Positions 15,122 to 21,619 of a stretch of DNA of 21,619 bases are shown here, piece by piece; the first letter of the stretch is position 1; every line of letters begins with the position of its first letter. This DNA comes from an uncultured Oscillospiraceae bacterium. Lineage in GTDB: Bacteria; Bacillota; Clostridia; Oscillospirales; Oscillospiraceae. Under the pieces are notes generated by a model that was not told the DNA's origin, did no database searches, and saw only the letters and a list, made by a program, of their open reading frames with translations. The position numbers and the translations under genes are program-made. The stretch covers positions 78,864 through 100,482 of the forward strand of contig CAJULJ010000003.1 in NCBI GenBank assembly GCA_910587395.1, written 5' to 3'.

Positions 15122-16237
15122 ATGTCGCAGCCCAATTTTCCCATCATTGATCCCCCTTTGACCCGGGACGGGAGCGTCAATGAGATCATTGCCTCTATTG
15201 CCGCCGAGGAGCTGAGCCTGAGCCACATCTTGAATGCCGAGGGCGAAAAGCTGCAATACGTTCTGGGCACGCTGCCTGGGCTCAGCGGCGGCGCGGACAT
15301 TGAGGACGTTTTAGATGTCAACAGAAGCGTCCAACGGACGCTGGATGAGATTACCCAGCAGCAGCTGCTGTTGGGCGCGAAGCTGAGCGCGGCGCTGGAC
15401 GCGCCGGTATTCACCGGCCCCACCGGGGCTACCGGCCCCACTGGGCCCACCGGTCCCGCCACCGGAGCGGCTGGTCCCACCGGTCCCACCGGCTCTGAAG
15501 GCCCTGCCGGAGCGGCCGGCGTTACCGGATTGGACGGCGCTGCGGGTCCCATCGGACCTACCGGTGCGGACGGCCTGCCCGGTGCTGCCGGCGCCACAGG
15601 CGCGGCGGGCGCGGCGGGCGCTGCCGGCGCTGCCGGTCCCACCGGGGCCGCAGGCGTCACAGGCGGAACGGGTCCTACCGGGGCCACCGGCGTCACCGGC
15701 CCCACTGGTCCCACCGGGGCCACCGGACCCGTCGGCGCTGCCGGGTCTGCCGGAGCCATCGGCCCCACCGGCGTCACCGGCCCCACCGGAGCCACCGGTC
15801 CTACTGGCCCCAACGGCCCCAACCCCACGGCGACGGCAGGCTTCGCCGCCAATACGGCGGGCACCAGCCTGTCCGTAGCCTTGGGCGGCACGCCCATTCC
15901 GTTGCCCAGCGCCCAGGTGTTTTCGGCGGACATCACCCCCAACGCGGGGAACACCGTATTTACCGTGGCCACTGCGGGGCGCTACCGAATCTCCTATCAT
16001 GTGAATACCACGGCCGCCCTGCTGATGGGCAGCCGCCTGGTCATCAACGGGGTGAACAACACGGCTTCCACCATCGCGCCGGTGCTGTCCGTCTCCAGCT
16101 ATGAAAATGAGATCGAGATCGACCTGGCCGCCAACTCCACCATATCCCTCCAGCTTTACCCCATTCTGCTGGCCGGGATTGCGGTGCTGATCAGCGGCGG
16201 CGCGGGTGCGTCCCTGATGATTGTCCGGCTGAGCTGA
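15122..16237 (+). CDS. Collagen-like spore-surface protein, BclA type (2)
   Basis: A 371-aa paralog of the preceding gene, 14 bp downstream with GAGGAGGTG before its ATG. It has the N-terminal module (MSQPNFPIIDPPLTRDGSVNEIIASIAAEELSLSHILNAEGEKLQYVLGTLPG) at 1-98, 45 GXY triplets at 99-234 with one extra Thr after triplet 5, and a BclA-like beta domain at 235-371 (AGRYRISYHVNTT...INGVNNTAS...GASLMIVRLS). 23 triplets end in Thr, and more carry Ala, Glu or Asp than in gene 1, so its glycan load and surface charge should differ. A GC-rich hairpin follows its stop, then a glycosyltransferase gene. Confidence 0.9.
   Translation: MSQPNFPIIDPPLTRDGSVNEIIASIAAEELSLSHILNAEGEKLQYVLGTLPGLSGGADIEDVLDVNRSVQRTLDEITQQQLLLGAKLSAALDAPVFTGPTGATGPTGPTGPATGAAGPTGPTGSEGPAGAAGVTGLDGAAGPIGPTGADGLPGAAGATGAAGAAGAAGAAGPTGAAGVTGGTGPTGATGVTGPTGPTGATGPVGAAGSAGAIGPTGVTGPTGATGPTGPNGPNPTATAGFAANTAGTSLSVALGGTPIPLPSAQVFSADITPNAGNTVFTVATAGRYRISYHVNTTAALLMGSRLVINGVNNTASTIAPVLSVSSYENEIEIDLAANSTISLQLYPILLAGIAVLISGGAGASLMIVRLS
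15416..15823 (+). repeat. Collagen-like triplet repeats (gene 2)
   Basis: 136 codons again give 45 triplets plus one inserted residue (Thr) after the fifth triplet, the same architecture as gene 1 despite different triplet contents (GLD, GSE, GAD, GLP, GPN). Confidence 0.95.
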
Positions 16238-16261
16238 TCGGAGAACCCTCAGCTCTATTCA

Positions 16262-16300
16262 GGGGGCGGCGTCTTTTCAAAGCCGCCGCCCCCGCGGTTT
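16262..16300 (+). terminator. GC-rich hairpin between collagen operon and glycosyltransferase
   Basis: The stem GGGGGCGGC (16262-16270) pairs with GCCGCCCCC (16285-16293) across a 14-base loop and is followed by GCGGTTTT. The short T-run suggests a partial terminator or attenuator that would set glycosyltransferase output below that of the structural genes. Confidence 0.6.
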
Positions 16301-16322
16301 TGAATCGTTGAGGAGGATGTTC

Positions 16323-17402
16323 ATGATCACAGTCAGCCTGTGCATGATTGTAAAAAATGAGGCAGATGTGCTGGCCCGATGTCTGGAGAGCGTGTCGGGT
16401 CTGGTAGATGAGATCGTTATCGTAGACACCGGCTCTACCGACCAGACGCGAGAGATCGCGGGGCGGTTCACCAACCGGGTATACGATTTTACCTGGATAG
16501 ACGATTTCGCAGCGGCCCGGAATTATGCCTTCTCCCTGGCGGAGAAAGACTATTGCATGTGGCTGGATGCGGACGATGTAATTTTGGATGAGGACCGGGC
16601 GGTGTTCCGAACGCTGAAAGAGACGTTGGACCCTGCCGTCTGCGTGGTCATGGCCAAATATAATACGGGCTTTGACGAGGACGGAAACGTGACGTTTTCT
16701 TATTTCCGGGAGCGGCTCATTAAAAATCACGCCGGCATGCGGTGGGAGGGGGCCGTGCATGAGGCAGTCACGCCGGAGGGCCGGGTGGTCTACAGTGAGT
16801 TCGCCGTCACCCACCGCAAGCTGCGTCCCTCCGACCCGGAGAGGAACCTGCGGATTTATGAAAATCAATTGGCACAGGGGGTGGAGCTGGAGCCCCGTCA
16901 GCAGTTTTATTATGGACGGGAGCTGTACTACCACCAGCGCTACGAAGATGCCGTCCGGGTCTTTGAGCTTTTTCTGGACGAGGGCCGGGGCTGGGTAGAA
17001 AACAACATCGACGCCTGCTGCCACTGCGCTTACTGCTATGAGCGCATGGACCGGCCTGAACAGGCGCTGCAATCGCTGCTGCGCAGTTTTTCCTATGACC
17101 GTCCCAGGGCCGAGGTGTGTTGTGAGCTGGGCCGCTGGTTTTTCCAGCGGGAGCAGATATCCCTGGCTGCCTACTGGTATTCGCTGGCCCTGACTTGCCC
17201 CCGGGACGACAGCCGCGGCGGCTTCGTTTGTCCCGACTGCTACGGCTACCTGCCCTGCATCCAGCTGTGTGTATGCTACAGCCGTCTGGGCGACCTGGAG
17301 CGCGGGGCGCAGATGAATGAGCTGGCGGCGTTTTTCAAGCCGCACGCCGGCCCGGTTCTCTACAACCGAAACTTTTTTCAGATGCTGGCAGCGGAGAAAT
17401 GA
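16323..17402 (+). CDS. Family 2 glycosyltransferase with C-terminal TPR-like region
   Basis: A 359-aa cytoplasmic enzyme. The GT-A fold covers about 1-225: SLCMIVKNEADVLARCLESV (3-24), VDTGSTDQT (34-42), the DFAAARNYAF motif (61-70) and the metal-binding DxD in LDADD (81-85), then MRWEGAVHEAV. From about 195 helical repeats follow (YYGRELYYHQRYEDAVRVFELFL; AYCYERMDRPEQALQSLLRSF). This layout is shared with SunS-type peptide glycosyltransferases and with SgtA, which sits beside bclA3 in Clostridioides difficile and glycosylates it. The ATG at 16323 lies six bases after AGGAGG. Transfer of sugars to the collagen threonines is the likely role (inference from context). The sugar is unknown. Confidence 0.88.
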   Translation: MITVSLCMIVKNEADVLARCLESVSGLVDEIVIVDTGSTDQTREIAGRFTNRVYDFTWIDDFAAARNYAFSLAEKDYCMWLDADDVILDEDRAVFRTLKETLDPAVCVVMAKYNTGFDEDGNVTFSYFRERLIKNHAGMRWEGAVHEAVTPEGRVVYSEFAVTHRKLRPSDPERNLRIYENQLAQGVELEPRQQFYYGRELYYHQRYEDAVRVFELFLDEGRGWVENNIDACCHCAYCYERMDRPEQALQSLLRSFSYDRPRAEVCCELGRWFFQREQISLAAYWYSLALTCPRDDSRGGFVCPDCYGYLPCIQLCVCYSRLGDLERGAQMNELAAFFKPHAGPVLYNRNFFQMLAAEK

Positions 17403-17573
17403 TTGATTGCTGAATCCATTGTTAACAGAAGAAATTTTCCGTAACAGTCTGACTTTGAGAATGTTGCTGGCGGTTTCGTTGGTGTCCTGGTCAGGATTCC
17501 AGCCAATAGTCCTGTCACTTCCGTTCGTGAAAAAAGATTTTTGGTCTTGGTCGAAGTTTGACATTTCATCCCG

Positions 17574-17589
17574 CGCTGTGATCACAGCG
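17574..17589. repeat. Perfect 16-bp palindrome CGCTGTGATCACAGCG
   Basis: This is a gapless perfect palindrome with TGTGATCACA at its core. It could be a dimeric regulator site or a recombination scar. It lacks the six-base spacer of a CRP site, and no promoter element is clear beside it. Confidence 0.6.
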
Positions 17590-17805
17590 TGATAATTGCG
17601 TCAGCTTCTTTGCCTCGGCTCCAAACGAAAAGCGGCCCTGTTTGATCTGCCTCGAGCAGCAAACGGATTGCGGAACTGTGCGCCCACGGAGTCTCGAATG
17701 GCACTGCGTAGGATGATCCTTCCGCCTGCCGCCCATAGCTGGCCCCAAAACCAACACATTTGACGGCACGAAAAGATCCGGTCTCCATTTATTGAGATTA
17801 ATGCT

Positions 17806-17961
17806 TTGCCCATGAAAATCGCCATTGTGGTAGATATGTGGCTGACCGGATTCGACGTGCCCACTGACCACCATGTATGTGTATAAGCCAATGGCTGGAC
17901 ACAATCTGATGCAGTCCATTGCCAGAGTCAACCGGGTTTTCGGAGAAAAAGAGGGTGGGCT
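17806..17961 (+). pseudogene. hsdR: Remnant of type I restriction enzyme R subunit (HsdR), frameshifted
   Basis: Two reading frames together spell a conserved piece of the HsdR helicase/translocase. The first gives MKIAIVVDMWLTGFDVP (17812-17862); the second, from 17873, gives MYVYKPMAGHNLMQSIARVNRVFGEKEGGL. Both match the motif V-VI region of HsdR (VVDMWLTGFDVP..TMYV.KPM.GHNLMQAIARVNRVF). A net loss of about two bases near 17863-17872 breaks the frame. Nothing resembling HsdM, HsdS or the rest of HsdR is present, so only about 50 of roughly 1000 codons remain. It records a lost type I restriction system or island. Confidence 0.8.
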
Positions 17962-17989
17962 GACAGAAGCTACCATGATAAATTGTGAC

Positions 17990-18033
17990 GCCGGACAGGC
18001 CCTGGGATCTCCTGATCCCAGGGCCTGTCCGGC
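17990..18033. repeat. 20-bp perfect hairpin with TCCT loop
   Basis: 17990-18009 and 18014-18033 are exact reverse complements, a very stable GC-rich stem. No T-tract follows on either strand, so it is not a textbook intrinsic terminator. It begins about 30 bp after the HsdR remnant ends and may be an element end, a REP-like unit or an RNA-stabilising structure. Confidence 0.75.
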
Positions 18034-18102
18034 GGATCAGATTGGAGCCGGGTTCATCATGCTTTTGTGTTAAAAATACTGCTGTTATTATCGCAGATCA
18101 TG

Positions 18103-18131
18103 TGGAAATTGCCGTGACAATATGATAAAAT
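18103..18131 (+). promoter_or_regulatory. Possible promoter of the YgjV-like gene
   Basis: TGGAAA (18103-18108), a 17-bp spacer and TAAAAT (18126-18131) give a plausible sigma-A site. An overlapping TATGAT (18121-18126) is an alternative -10 with a poorer -35. Either lies about 45-55 bp before the ATG. Confidence 0.4.
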
Positions 18132-18175
18132 CAAAGTGAACGCCGCACGGTTGGACGCCAAGGGAGGGTCAGGCT

Positions 18176-18772
18176 ATGATCGAAATGATTGGATATCTGG
18201 GATCCGCGCTGGTAGTGGTCTCCATGCTGATGTCATCGGTGGTCAAGCTGCGGGTGATCAACACCATCGGCAGCGGGATCTTCGCAGCCTATGCCCTGAT
18301 GATCCACTCCTACCCCACAGCGCTGATGAATGGCTTCTTGATCGGCATCAACGTCTACAACCTGATCAAGCTGACCCAGATAGATCGGAACTACGATCTG
18401 GTAGAGGGGGCGCAGGGTGAGAGCCTTCTGCGCTATCTGCTGGACTATTACCGGGAGGACATTCGGACATACTTCCCGGATTTTTCGGCGGGCAACGGGG
18501 CAGACCGGGTCTATGTTGTCTGCTGCAATGGGAACCCGGCGGGTGTGCTGCTGGGGACTGACAACGGCCAGGGGACTCTGAGGGTACTGCTGGATTATTC
18601 CACGCCCACCTACCGGGACTGTTCCATCGGAGCCTATCTGTATTCCAAGCTGCCTTCCAAGGGTGTCCATACCTTGGTTTTCGCAGGAAAGGAAACCAAG
18701 GCCCACGCGGCATATCTGACCAAGATGGGGTTTGTCAAAGAGAACGGTGCTTATACTAAAAGCCTGAATTGA
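18176..18772 (+). CDS. YgjV-family membrane protein with GNAT-like C-terminal domain
   Basis: A 198-aa two-part protein. Residues 1-66 carry about three short membrane helices (MIGYLGSALVVVSMLMSSVVKL; VINTIGSGIFAAYALMI; ALMNGFLIGINVYNLIKL), a pattern of the YgjV / inner-membrane family. Residues 82-198 resemble a GNAT acetyltransferase core: LLDYSTPTYRDCSIGAYLYSKL (strand and acetyl-CoA loop, RDCSIG where classical enzymes have RGxGIG) and HAAYLTKMGFVKENGAY, the usual ending. The loop differs from the R/QxxGxG/A consensus, so catalytic activity is uncertain. GGGAGG lies eight bases before the start. It appears to be a monocistronic unit with no clear partner. Confidence 0.75.
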   Translation: MIEMIGYLGSALVVVSMLMSSVVKLRVINTIGSGIFAAYALMIHSYPTALMNGFLIGINVYNLIKLTQIDRNYDLVEGAQGESLLRYLLDYYREDIRTYFPDFSAGNGADRVYVVCCNGNPAGVLLGTDNGQGTLRVLLDYSTPTYRDCSIGAYLYSKLPSKGVHTLVFAGKETKAHAAYLTKMGFVKENGAYTKSLN

Positions 18773-19112
18773 TGCTGAATATCCATGAAACGGATCGGAT
18801 GCAGCAGACTACGGCGATCAACGCACAATGCTTGCTATGTTACCCCTTTCCCTGTTCCGCTTCCTCCGTCCTCCGCACTAATAGAGCGAATTGAAACACC
18901 GAAATTGTGAGCTAAAGGCTATATTGTATACGTTGCGTTTTGAGTTGGAAATAAAGTATACAGAGCAGAAAACTGTTCTCCACTGTTTGCATCTTGGAAA
19001 TTGATTTATTCACCGTATTTCCGTAAAATTAAACTTTACTTTGCCTATAAAAACCCTTGTGAGATTTCTGTAACATTGCTGTGCTATCCTGATTAGGAAA
19101 GGGTGTGATATC
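18773..19112. other. AT-rich intergenic region upstream of the two-component operon
   Basis: No gene is seen. Two GTATAC palindromes (around 18926 and 18956) flank an AT-rich stretch. The right end carries the response-regulator box and promoter described separately. No clear terminator follows the YgjV-like gene. Confidence 0.5.
19058..19090 (+). promoter_or_regulatory. Direct-repeat activator box and -10 of the two-component operon
   Basis: TGTGA (19058-19062), six bases, TGTAA (19069-19073), eleven bases, then -10 TATCCT (19085-19090). The repeats have an 11-bp period (one helical turn) and sit where a -35 would be; no good -35 hexamer exists. This is typical of an OmpR-type activator dimer. 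The same arrangement precedes the ABC gene at 20881, so self-activation is predicted. Confidence 0.65.
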
Positions 19113-19796
19113 ATGAAACTTTTAGTGGTTGAAGATGATAGGCTTCTGAACAATACACTTTGTTACAATCTTTCTGCGGCTGGTTATACTGTGGATGCCG
19201 CTATGACAAAGACAGCGGCGGTATCTTTCTGCGAGGCACAGGACTATGACTTGATTGTTTTGGATGTCAACCTCCCTGATGGAAACGGGTTTGATTTATG
19301 TAAGAAAATCAAGGAGCGCCGTCCTGATACTGCGGTAATCTTTCTGACGGCGAATGACATGGAGAGCGATATGCTGAAGGGTTTTGAGCTGGGAGCAGAC
19401 GATTATGTTACGAAGCCGTTCCCGATCAGTGTATTCCGCAAAAAGGTTTCGGCGCTGCTGGCCCGCATCCAGAAGCAGACAGGCGGCGATTGCTATACGG
19501 ACGGTAGGCTGTCCATCAATTTTTCGGAACTGACCGCCACCCTTGCGGGCGAGTCGATCATTTTCACGCCAATGGAATACCGCTTGCTAAAGGTTTTGGT
19601 AAGAAACCCGCATATCGTTTTGACCCGGCAGGTGCTTCTTGAAAAACTGTGGGACGCAGACGAAAACTTTGTGGATGAACACGCATTGACCGTTGCGATC
19701 AGCCGTATCCGGGGGAAGATCGAGATAGATGGCCTGCAATATATCAAGACCGTCTATGGTATGGGCTATATGTGGATCGGGGGACCGAAAAAGTGA
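19113..19796 (+). CDS. OmpR/PhoB-family response regulator
   Basis: A 227-aa transcription factor. The receiver domain (1-120) has acidic residues Asp8-Asp9, phospho-acceptor Asp51 (VLDVNLPDGNG), Thr79 and Lys101 (TKPF). The winged-helix DNA-binding domain (about 128-223) shows FTPMEYRLLKVLVRNP, VLTRQVLLEKLWD, HALTVAISRIRGKI and the closing hairpin IKTVYGMGYMW. Purine-rich AGGAAAGGG precedes the ATG. The stop overlaps the kinase start. The promoter has a direct-repeat box also found before the ABC gene, so this protein probably regulates both. The likely signal is antimicrobial peptide or envelope stress, as in BceR- or VanR-type systems (family inference). Confidence 0.93.
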   Translation: MKLLVVEDDRLLNNTLCYNLSAAGYTVDAAMTKTAAVSFCEAQDYDLIVLDVNLPDGNGFDLCKKIKERRPDTAVIFLTANDMESDMLKGFELGADDYVTKPFPISVFRKKVSALLARIQKQTGGDCYTDGRLSINFSELTATLAGESIIFTPMEYRLLKVLVRNPHIVLTRQVLLEKLWDADENFVDEHALTVAISRIRGKIEIDGLQYIKTVYGMGYMWIGGPKK

Positions 19797-20824
19797 ATGG
19801 CAGCAAGCTTTCCATCAACCGCGCCTGTGCGATGGGCGCTGCTTTTTTAGGGGTGATCTCTGCCGCTGCCATTGTTGCGGCTGTCCTCCTTACCAGAAAT
19901 CCGGCAGTCGTGTGGCTGGGATTGCTGTTCGCTGCGCTGGTGCTTGCCTGTGTTGCCGCTTTTGTGGCCTTTCTCCGCCGCAAGCTGGTTTTATTCTCGG
20001 ACAACCTGTGCCGGACGATTGACGATATGCTGGATGACGCGGCACCGCCGCCGCAAATTTATGAAGAAGAAAATCTGTTTTACAAAATCAATCACCGGCT
20101 GGCTCGCCTCTATGAAGTTCTGCGGGAGAACCGGGAGAGCGTAGCGAAAGAGCGGGCCGATTTGCAGGAATTGATCTCCGATATATCCCATCAGGTAAAA
20201 ACGCCGATCAGCAATCTCAAAATGGTAAATGCCACTCTGCTGGAACAGCCTATGTCAAAGGAAAAGCGGCAGGAATTTTTACATGCGTCCAGCGGTCAGC
20301 TTGAAAAGCTGGATTTTCTCATGCAGGCTATGATAAAGACCTCCCGCCTGGAAACGGGCGTCATTTTACTGGACAGAAAGATACAGCCGCTTTATGATAC
20401 CTTGGCGGAGGCGCTGGGTGGTATTCTGCTGAACGCCGAAAGGAAAAACATTCATGTCATTGTAGATTGTCCGGAAGATATAATTCTGGCCCACGACAGG
20501 AAATGGACAAGTGAAGCCCTGTTCAACATTCTGGACAACGCGGTGAAGTACACCCCAGCAGACGGTGATATTCAAGTTTCCGTTCAAAGCTGGGAGTTCT
20601 ATGTAAAAATTGACATCATCGATAGCGGAAAGGGAATAGCGGAAGGCAGACAGGGCATGATTTTCAAGCGTTTCTATCGTGAAGAAGAAGTGCACGACAT
20701 TGAGGGTATCGGCATCGGTCTGTACCTTGCCCGTGAGATTGTCACCATGCAGGGCGGATATATCAAAGTCACTTCGGCGGTAGGGCATGGCGCTACATTT
20801 TCCGTGTTTTTGCCCCGTGGATAA
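19793..20824 (+). CDS. Two-TM sensor histidine kinase
   Basis: A 343-aa membrane kinase. I chose GTG 19793, which overlaps the regulator's TGA stop and follows GGGGGA. TM helices lie near 10-33 and 38-61 with only a few residues between, so there is no real external sensor domain. This is the intramembrane-sensing style of BceS-like kinases, which detect flux through a partner ABC transporter. HisKA has His133 (SDISHQVKTPISNLK). HATPase has Asn249 (FNILDNAVKYTPADG), Asp277 (DIIDSGKGI) and GIGIGLYLAREIV (305-317). The helical stretch between TM2 and His133 replaces a HAMP domain. The ABC ATPase follows, consistent with a Bce-like module. Confidence 0.93.
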   Translation: MNGSKLSINRACAMGAAFLGVISAAAIVAAVLLTRNPAVVWLGLLFAALVLACVAAFVAFLRRKLVLFSDNLCRTIDDMLDDAAPPPQIYEEENLFYKINHRLARLYEVLRENRESVAKERADLQELISDISHQVKTPISNLKMVNATLLEQPMSKEKRQEFLHASSGQLEKLDFLMQAMIKTSRLETGVILLDRKIQPLYDTLAEALGGILLNAERKNIHVIVDCPEDIILAHDRKWTSEALFNILDNAVKYTPADGDIQVSVQSWEFYVKIDIIDSGKGIAEGRQGMIFKRFYREEEVHDIEGIGIGLYLAREIVTMQGGYIKVTSAVGHGATFSVFLPRG

Positions 20825-20830
20825 AAATTT

Positions 20831-20862
20831 CTTGTAATGTCACGGACTTGTGACATTACAAG
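20831..20862. repeat. 13-bp inverted repeat after the kinase gene
   Basis: CTTGTAATGTCAC (20831-20843) and GTGACATTACAAG (20850-20862) are exact reverse complements with a six-base spacer. The right arm contributes TGTGACATT (20849-20857), which recurs at 20881-20889 in the ABC promoter. It may act both as a hairpin closing the kinase transcript and as an upstream operator; no T-tract follows. Confidence 0.8.
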
Positions 20863-20880
20863 GGCGAAAAAGCTGTGGCC

Positions 20881-20913
20881 TGTGACATTTCTGTGAGGAT
20901 TGGCTGTTAGACT
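20881..20913 (+). promoter_or_regulatory. Direct-repeat activator box and -10 of the ABC gene
   Basis: TGTGA (20881-20885), six bases, TGTGA (20892-20896), eleven bases, then -10 TAGACT (20908-20913). Spacing is identical to the box at 19058-19090. An additional TGTGACATT lies 32 bp upstream, about three helical turns. The ABC gene therefore has its own promoter, probably driven by the upstream response regulator. Confidence 0.65.
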
Positions 20914-20943
20914 GACGGCATCACAGAAAGGATGGTGCAAACC

Positions 20944-21609
20944 ATGAGCATTTTGCAAACAACTGACCTCAAAAAATACTATGGAGCAGAGCCAAACACC
21001 ACAAAAGCGCTGGACGGCGTGACCCTTTCCGTTGAGCAAGGGGAATTTGTCGCCATTGTCGGAACCTCCGGCAGCGGCAAGTCTACTCTGCTGAATATGA
21101 TGGGCGGTCTGGATGTGCCCACCTCCGGCAGCGTTCAGATCCAGGGCAAGGAGCTGGCCGAGCTGAGCGACGAACAGCTTACCATTTTCCGTCGGCGCAA
21201 TATTGGATTTATCTTCCAGAACTACAATCTTGTCCCTGTTCTGAATGTCTATGAAAATATTGTCCTGCCCGTGGAGCTGGACGGCGATACGGTAGATAAA
21301 AAATTCATGGATGAAGCCGTGCGTCTGTTGGCTCTGGGGGACAAGCTGAACAATATGCCCAACAATTTGTCCGGCGGACAGCAGCAGCGTGTCGCCATCG
21401 CCCGCGCCCTGGTTTCTAAGCCCGCTATCGTCCTGGCGGACGAGCCGACCGGCAATCTGGACAGCCGGACGAGCAGCGATGTGCTGGGCCTTTTGAAAGC
21501 GACCAGCAGCAAATTTCATCAAACGCTGGTGATGATAACCCATAACAACGAGATCGCCCAGCTGGCCGACCGCATTATCCGCATTGAGGATGGCAGGATT
21601 TTTGAGTAA
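20944..21609 (+). CDS. ABC transporter ATPase, LolD/BceA (MacB-like) family
   Basis: A 221-aa complete nucleotide-binding domain. Walker A is GTSGSGKST (40-48), Q-loop Gln92, signature LSGGQ (142-146), Walker B IVLADEP (162-168, catalytic Glu167), D-loop GNLDSRT and switch His200. The length and the QNYNLVPVLNVYENIVLP segment fit the FtsX-permease-associated ATPases of antimicrobial-peptide exporters and sensors. I chose ATG 20944; an ATG 12 bases earlier sits directly on AAAGGA and cannot be spaced correctly. The window ends ten bases after the stop with GGGGGC, so an FtsX-type permease gene is expected next. Confidence 0.95.
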   Translation: MSILQTTDLKKYYGAEPNTTKALDGVTLSVEQGEFVAIVGTSGSGKSTLLNMMGGLDVPTSGSVQIQGKELAELSDEQLTIFRRRNIGFIFQNYNLVPVLNVYENIVLPVELDGDTVDKKFMDEAVRLLALGDKLNNMPNNLSGGQQQRVAIARALVSKPAIVLADEPTGNLDSRTSSDVLGLLKATSSKFHQTLVMITHNNEIAQLADRIIRIEDGRIFE

Positions 21610-21619
21610 GGGGGCGCTG

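Larger units (their letters stand above)
17403..18175. other. Gene-decay region (773 bp) with restriction-system remnant
   Basis: No intact gene is visible. The region contains a 16-bp palindrome at 17574-17589, an unidentified minus-strand open frame with protein-like codon use (17582-17788, ending LLLEADQTGPLFVWSRGKEADAIITL, no ribosome binding site), a frameshifted HsdR fragment (17806-17961), a long perfect hairpin (17990-18033) and the promoter of the next gene. The composition is mixed and lower in GC than the flanking genes, as expected of the scar of a lost island. Confidence 0.6.

Noticed and set aside
14292..15823. Regular short repeats that might be read as a CRISPR array
   Set aside because: The period is 9 bp and follows codons (GGC-NNN-ACC). 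There are no constant repeats of 24-40 bp with unique spacers and no cas genes.
16191..17585. 464-codon minus frame covering the glycosyltransferase
   Set aside because: The plus strand encodes a clear GT2 enzyme. The first 60 residues of the minus frame (17403-17585) lie outside it but match nothing I recognise.
17574..17589. CRP-like binding site (TGTGA...TCACA)
   Set aside because: The half-sites are fused without the six-base spacer that CRP needs, and there is no adjacent promoter; kept only as a palindrome.
17582..17788. 68-codon minus frame ending LLLEADQTGPLFVWSRGKEADAIITL
   Set aside because: Codon use looks protein-like, but there is no ribosome binding site and I cannot place it in a family. 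It may be another gene fragment in the decay zone, not enough to call.

Overview
The window looks like a piece of a GC-rich, spore-forming gut Firmicute of the Oscillospiraceae type (Flavonifractor / Oscillibacter / Lawsonibacter-like). The grounds are strong AGGAGG-type ribosome binding sites, GC-rich coding with lower-GC accessory islands, BclA-like spore-surface collagen proteins, and Clostridia-style sensor kinases and ABC modules. This assignment is inferred from gene content only.

Layout. (1) 1-2706: the end of an ABC-transporter ATPase, followed by two tandem paralogous ABC-2-type membrane subunits. (2) 2801-5884: an HSL-family esterase on the minus strand, divergent from a condensation/alcohol-acetyltransferase-like enzyme that is translationally coupled to a zinc-ribbon membrane protein. 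Both promoters can be read in the 140-bp divergent gap. (3) 6040-9213 (minus): a very large cytoplasmic hybrid sensor kinase with PAS-type sensors, HisKA, HATPase and two receiver domains, ended by a long bidirectional terminator. (4) 9214-12972: a lower-GC accessory stretch with a 750-bp gene-poor leader, an XRE regulator with a near-consensus promoter and a perfect 15-bp operator-like palindrome, and two uncharacterised membrane-anchored proteins whose large domains face outside the cytoplasm (one with TPR repeats). (5) 12973-17402: a spore-surface locus. It holds a Cys-rich protein on the minus strand, two collagen-like BclA-type proteins on the plus strand, and a GT2-TPR glycosyltransferase that probably glycosylates their threonines. 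All three surface proteins share one N-terminal module. (6) 17403-18175: a gene graveyard with a frameshifted type I restriction HsdR remnant, a 16-bp palindrome and a 20-bp perfect hairpin. (7) 18176-18772: a YgjV-like membrane protein with a GNAT-like C-terminus. (8) 19113-21609: an OmpR-family response regulator, a two-TM sensor kinase and the ATPase of a LolD/BceA-type ABC transporter whose permease lies beyond the window.

How the parts work together. Region 5 can be read as one exosporium-building unit: leader-tagged structural proteins plus their modifying enzyme. In region 8, the promoters of the regulator and of the transporter carry the same direct-repeat box at the same distance from the -10. 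This predicts that the regulator controls both its own operon and the exporter. The least explained parts are the XRE plus two-membrane-protein trio in region 4 and the Cys-rich protein that borrows the collagen proteins' N-terminal module in region 5.
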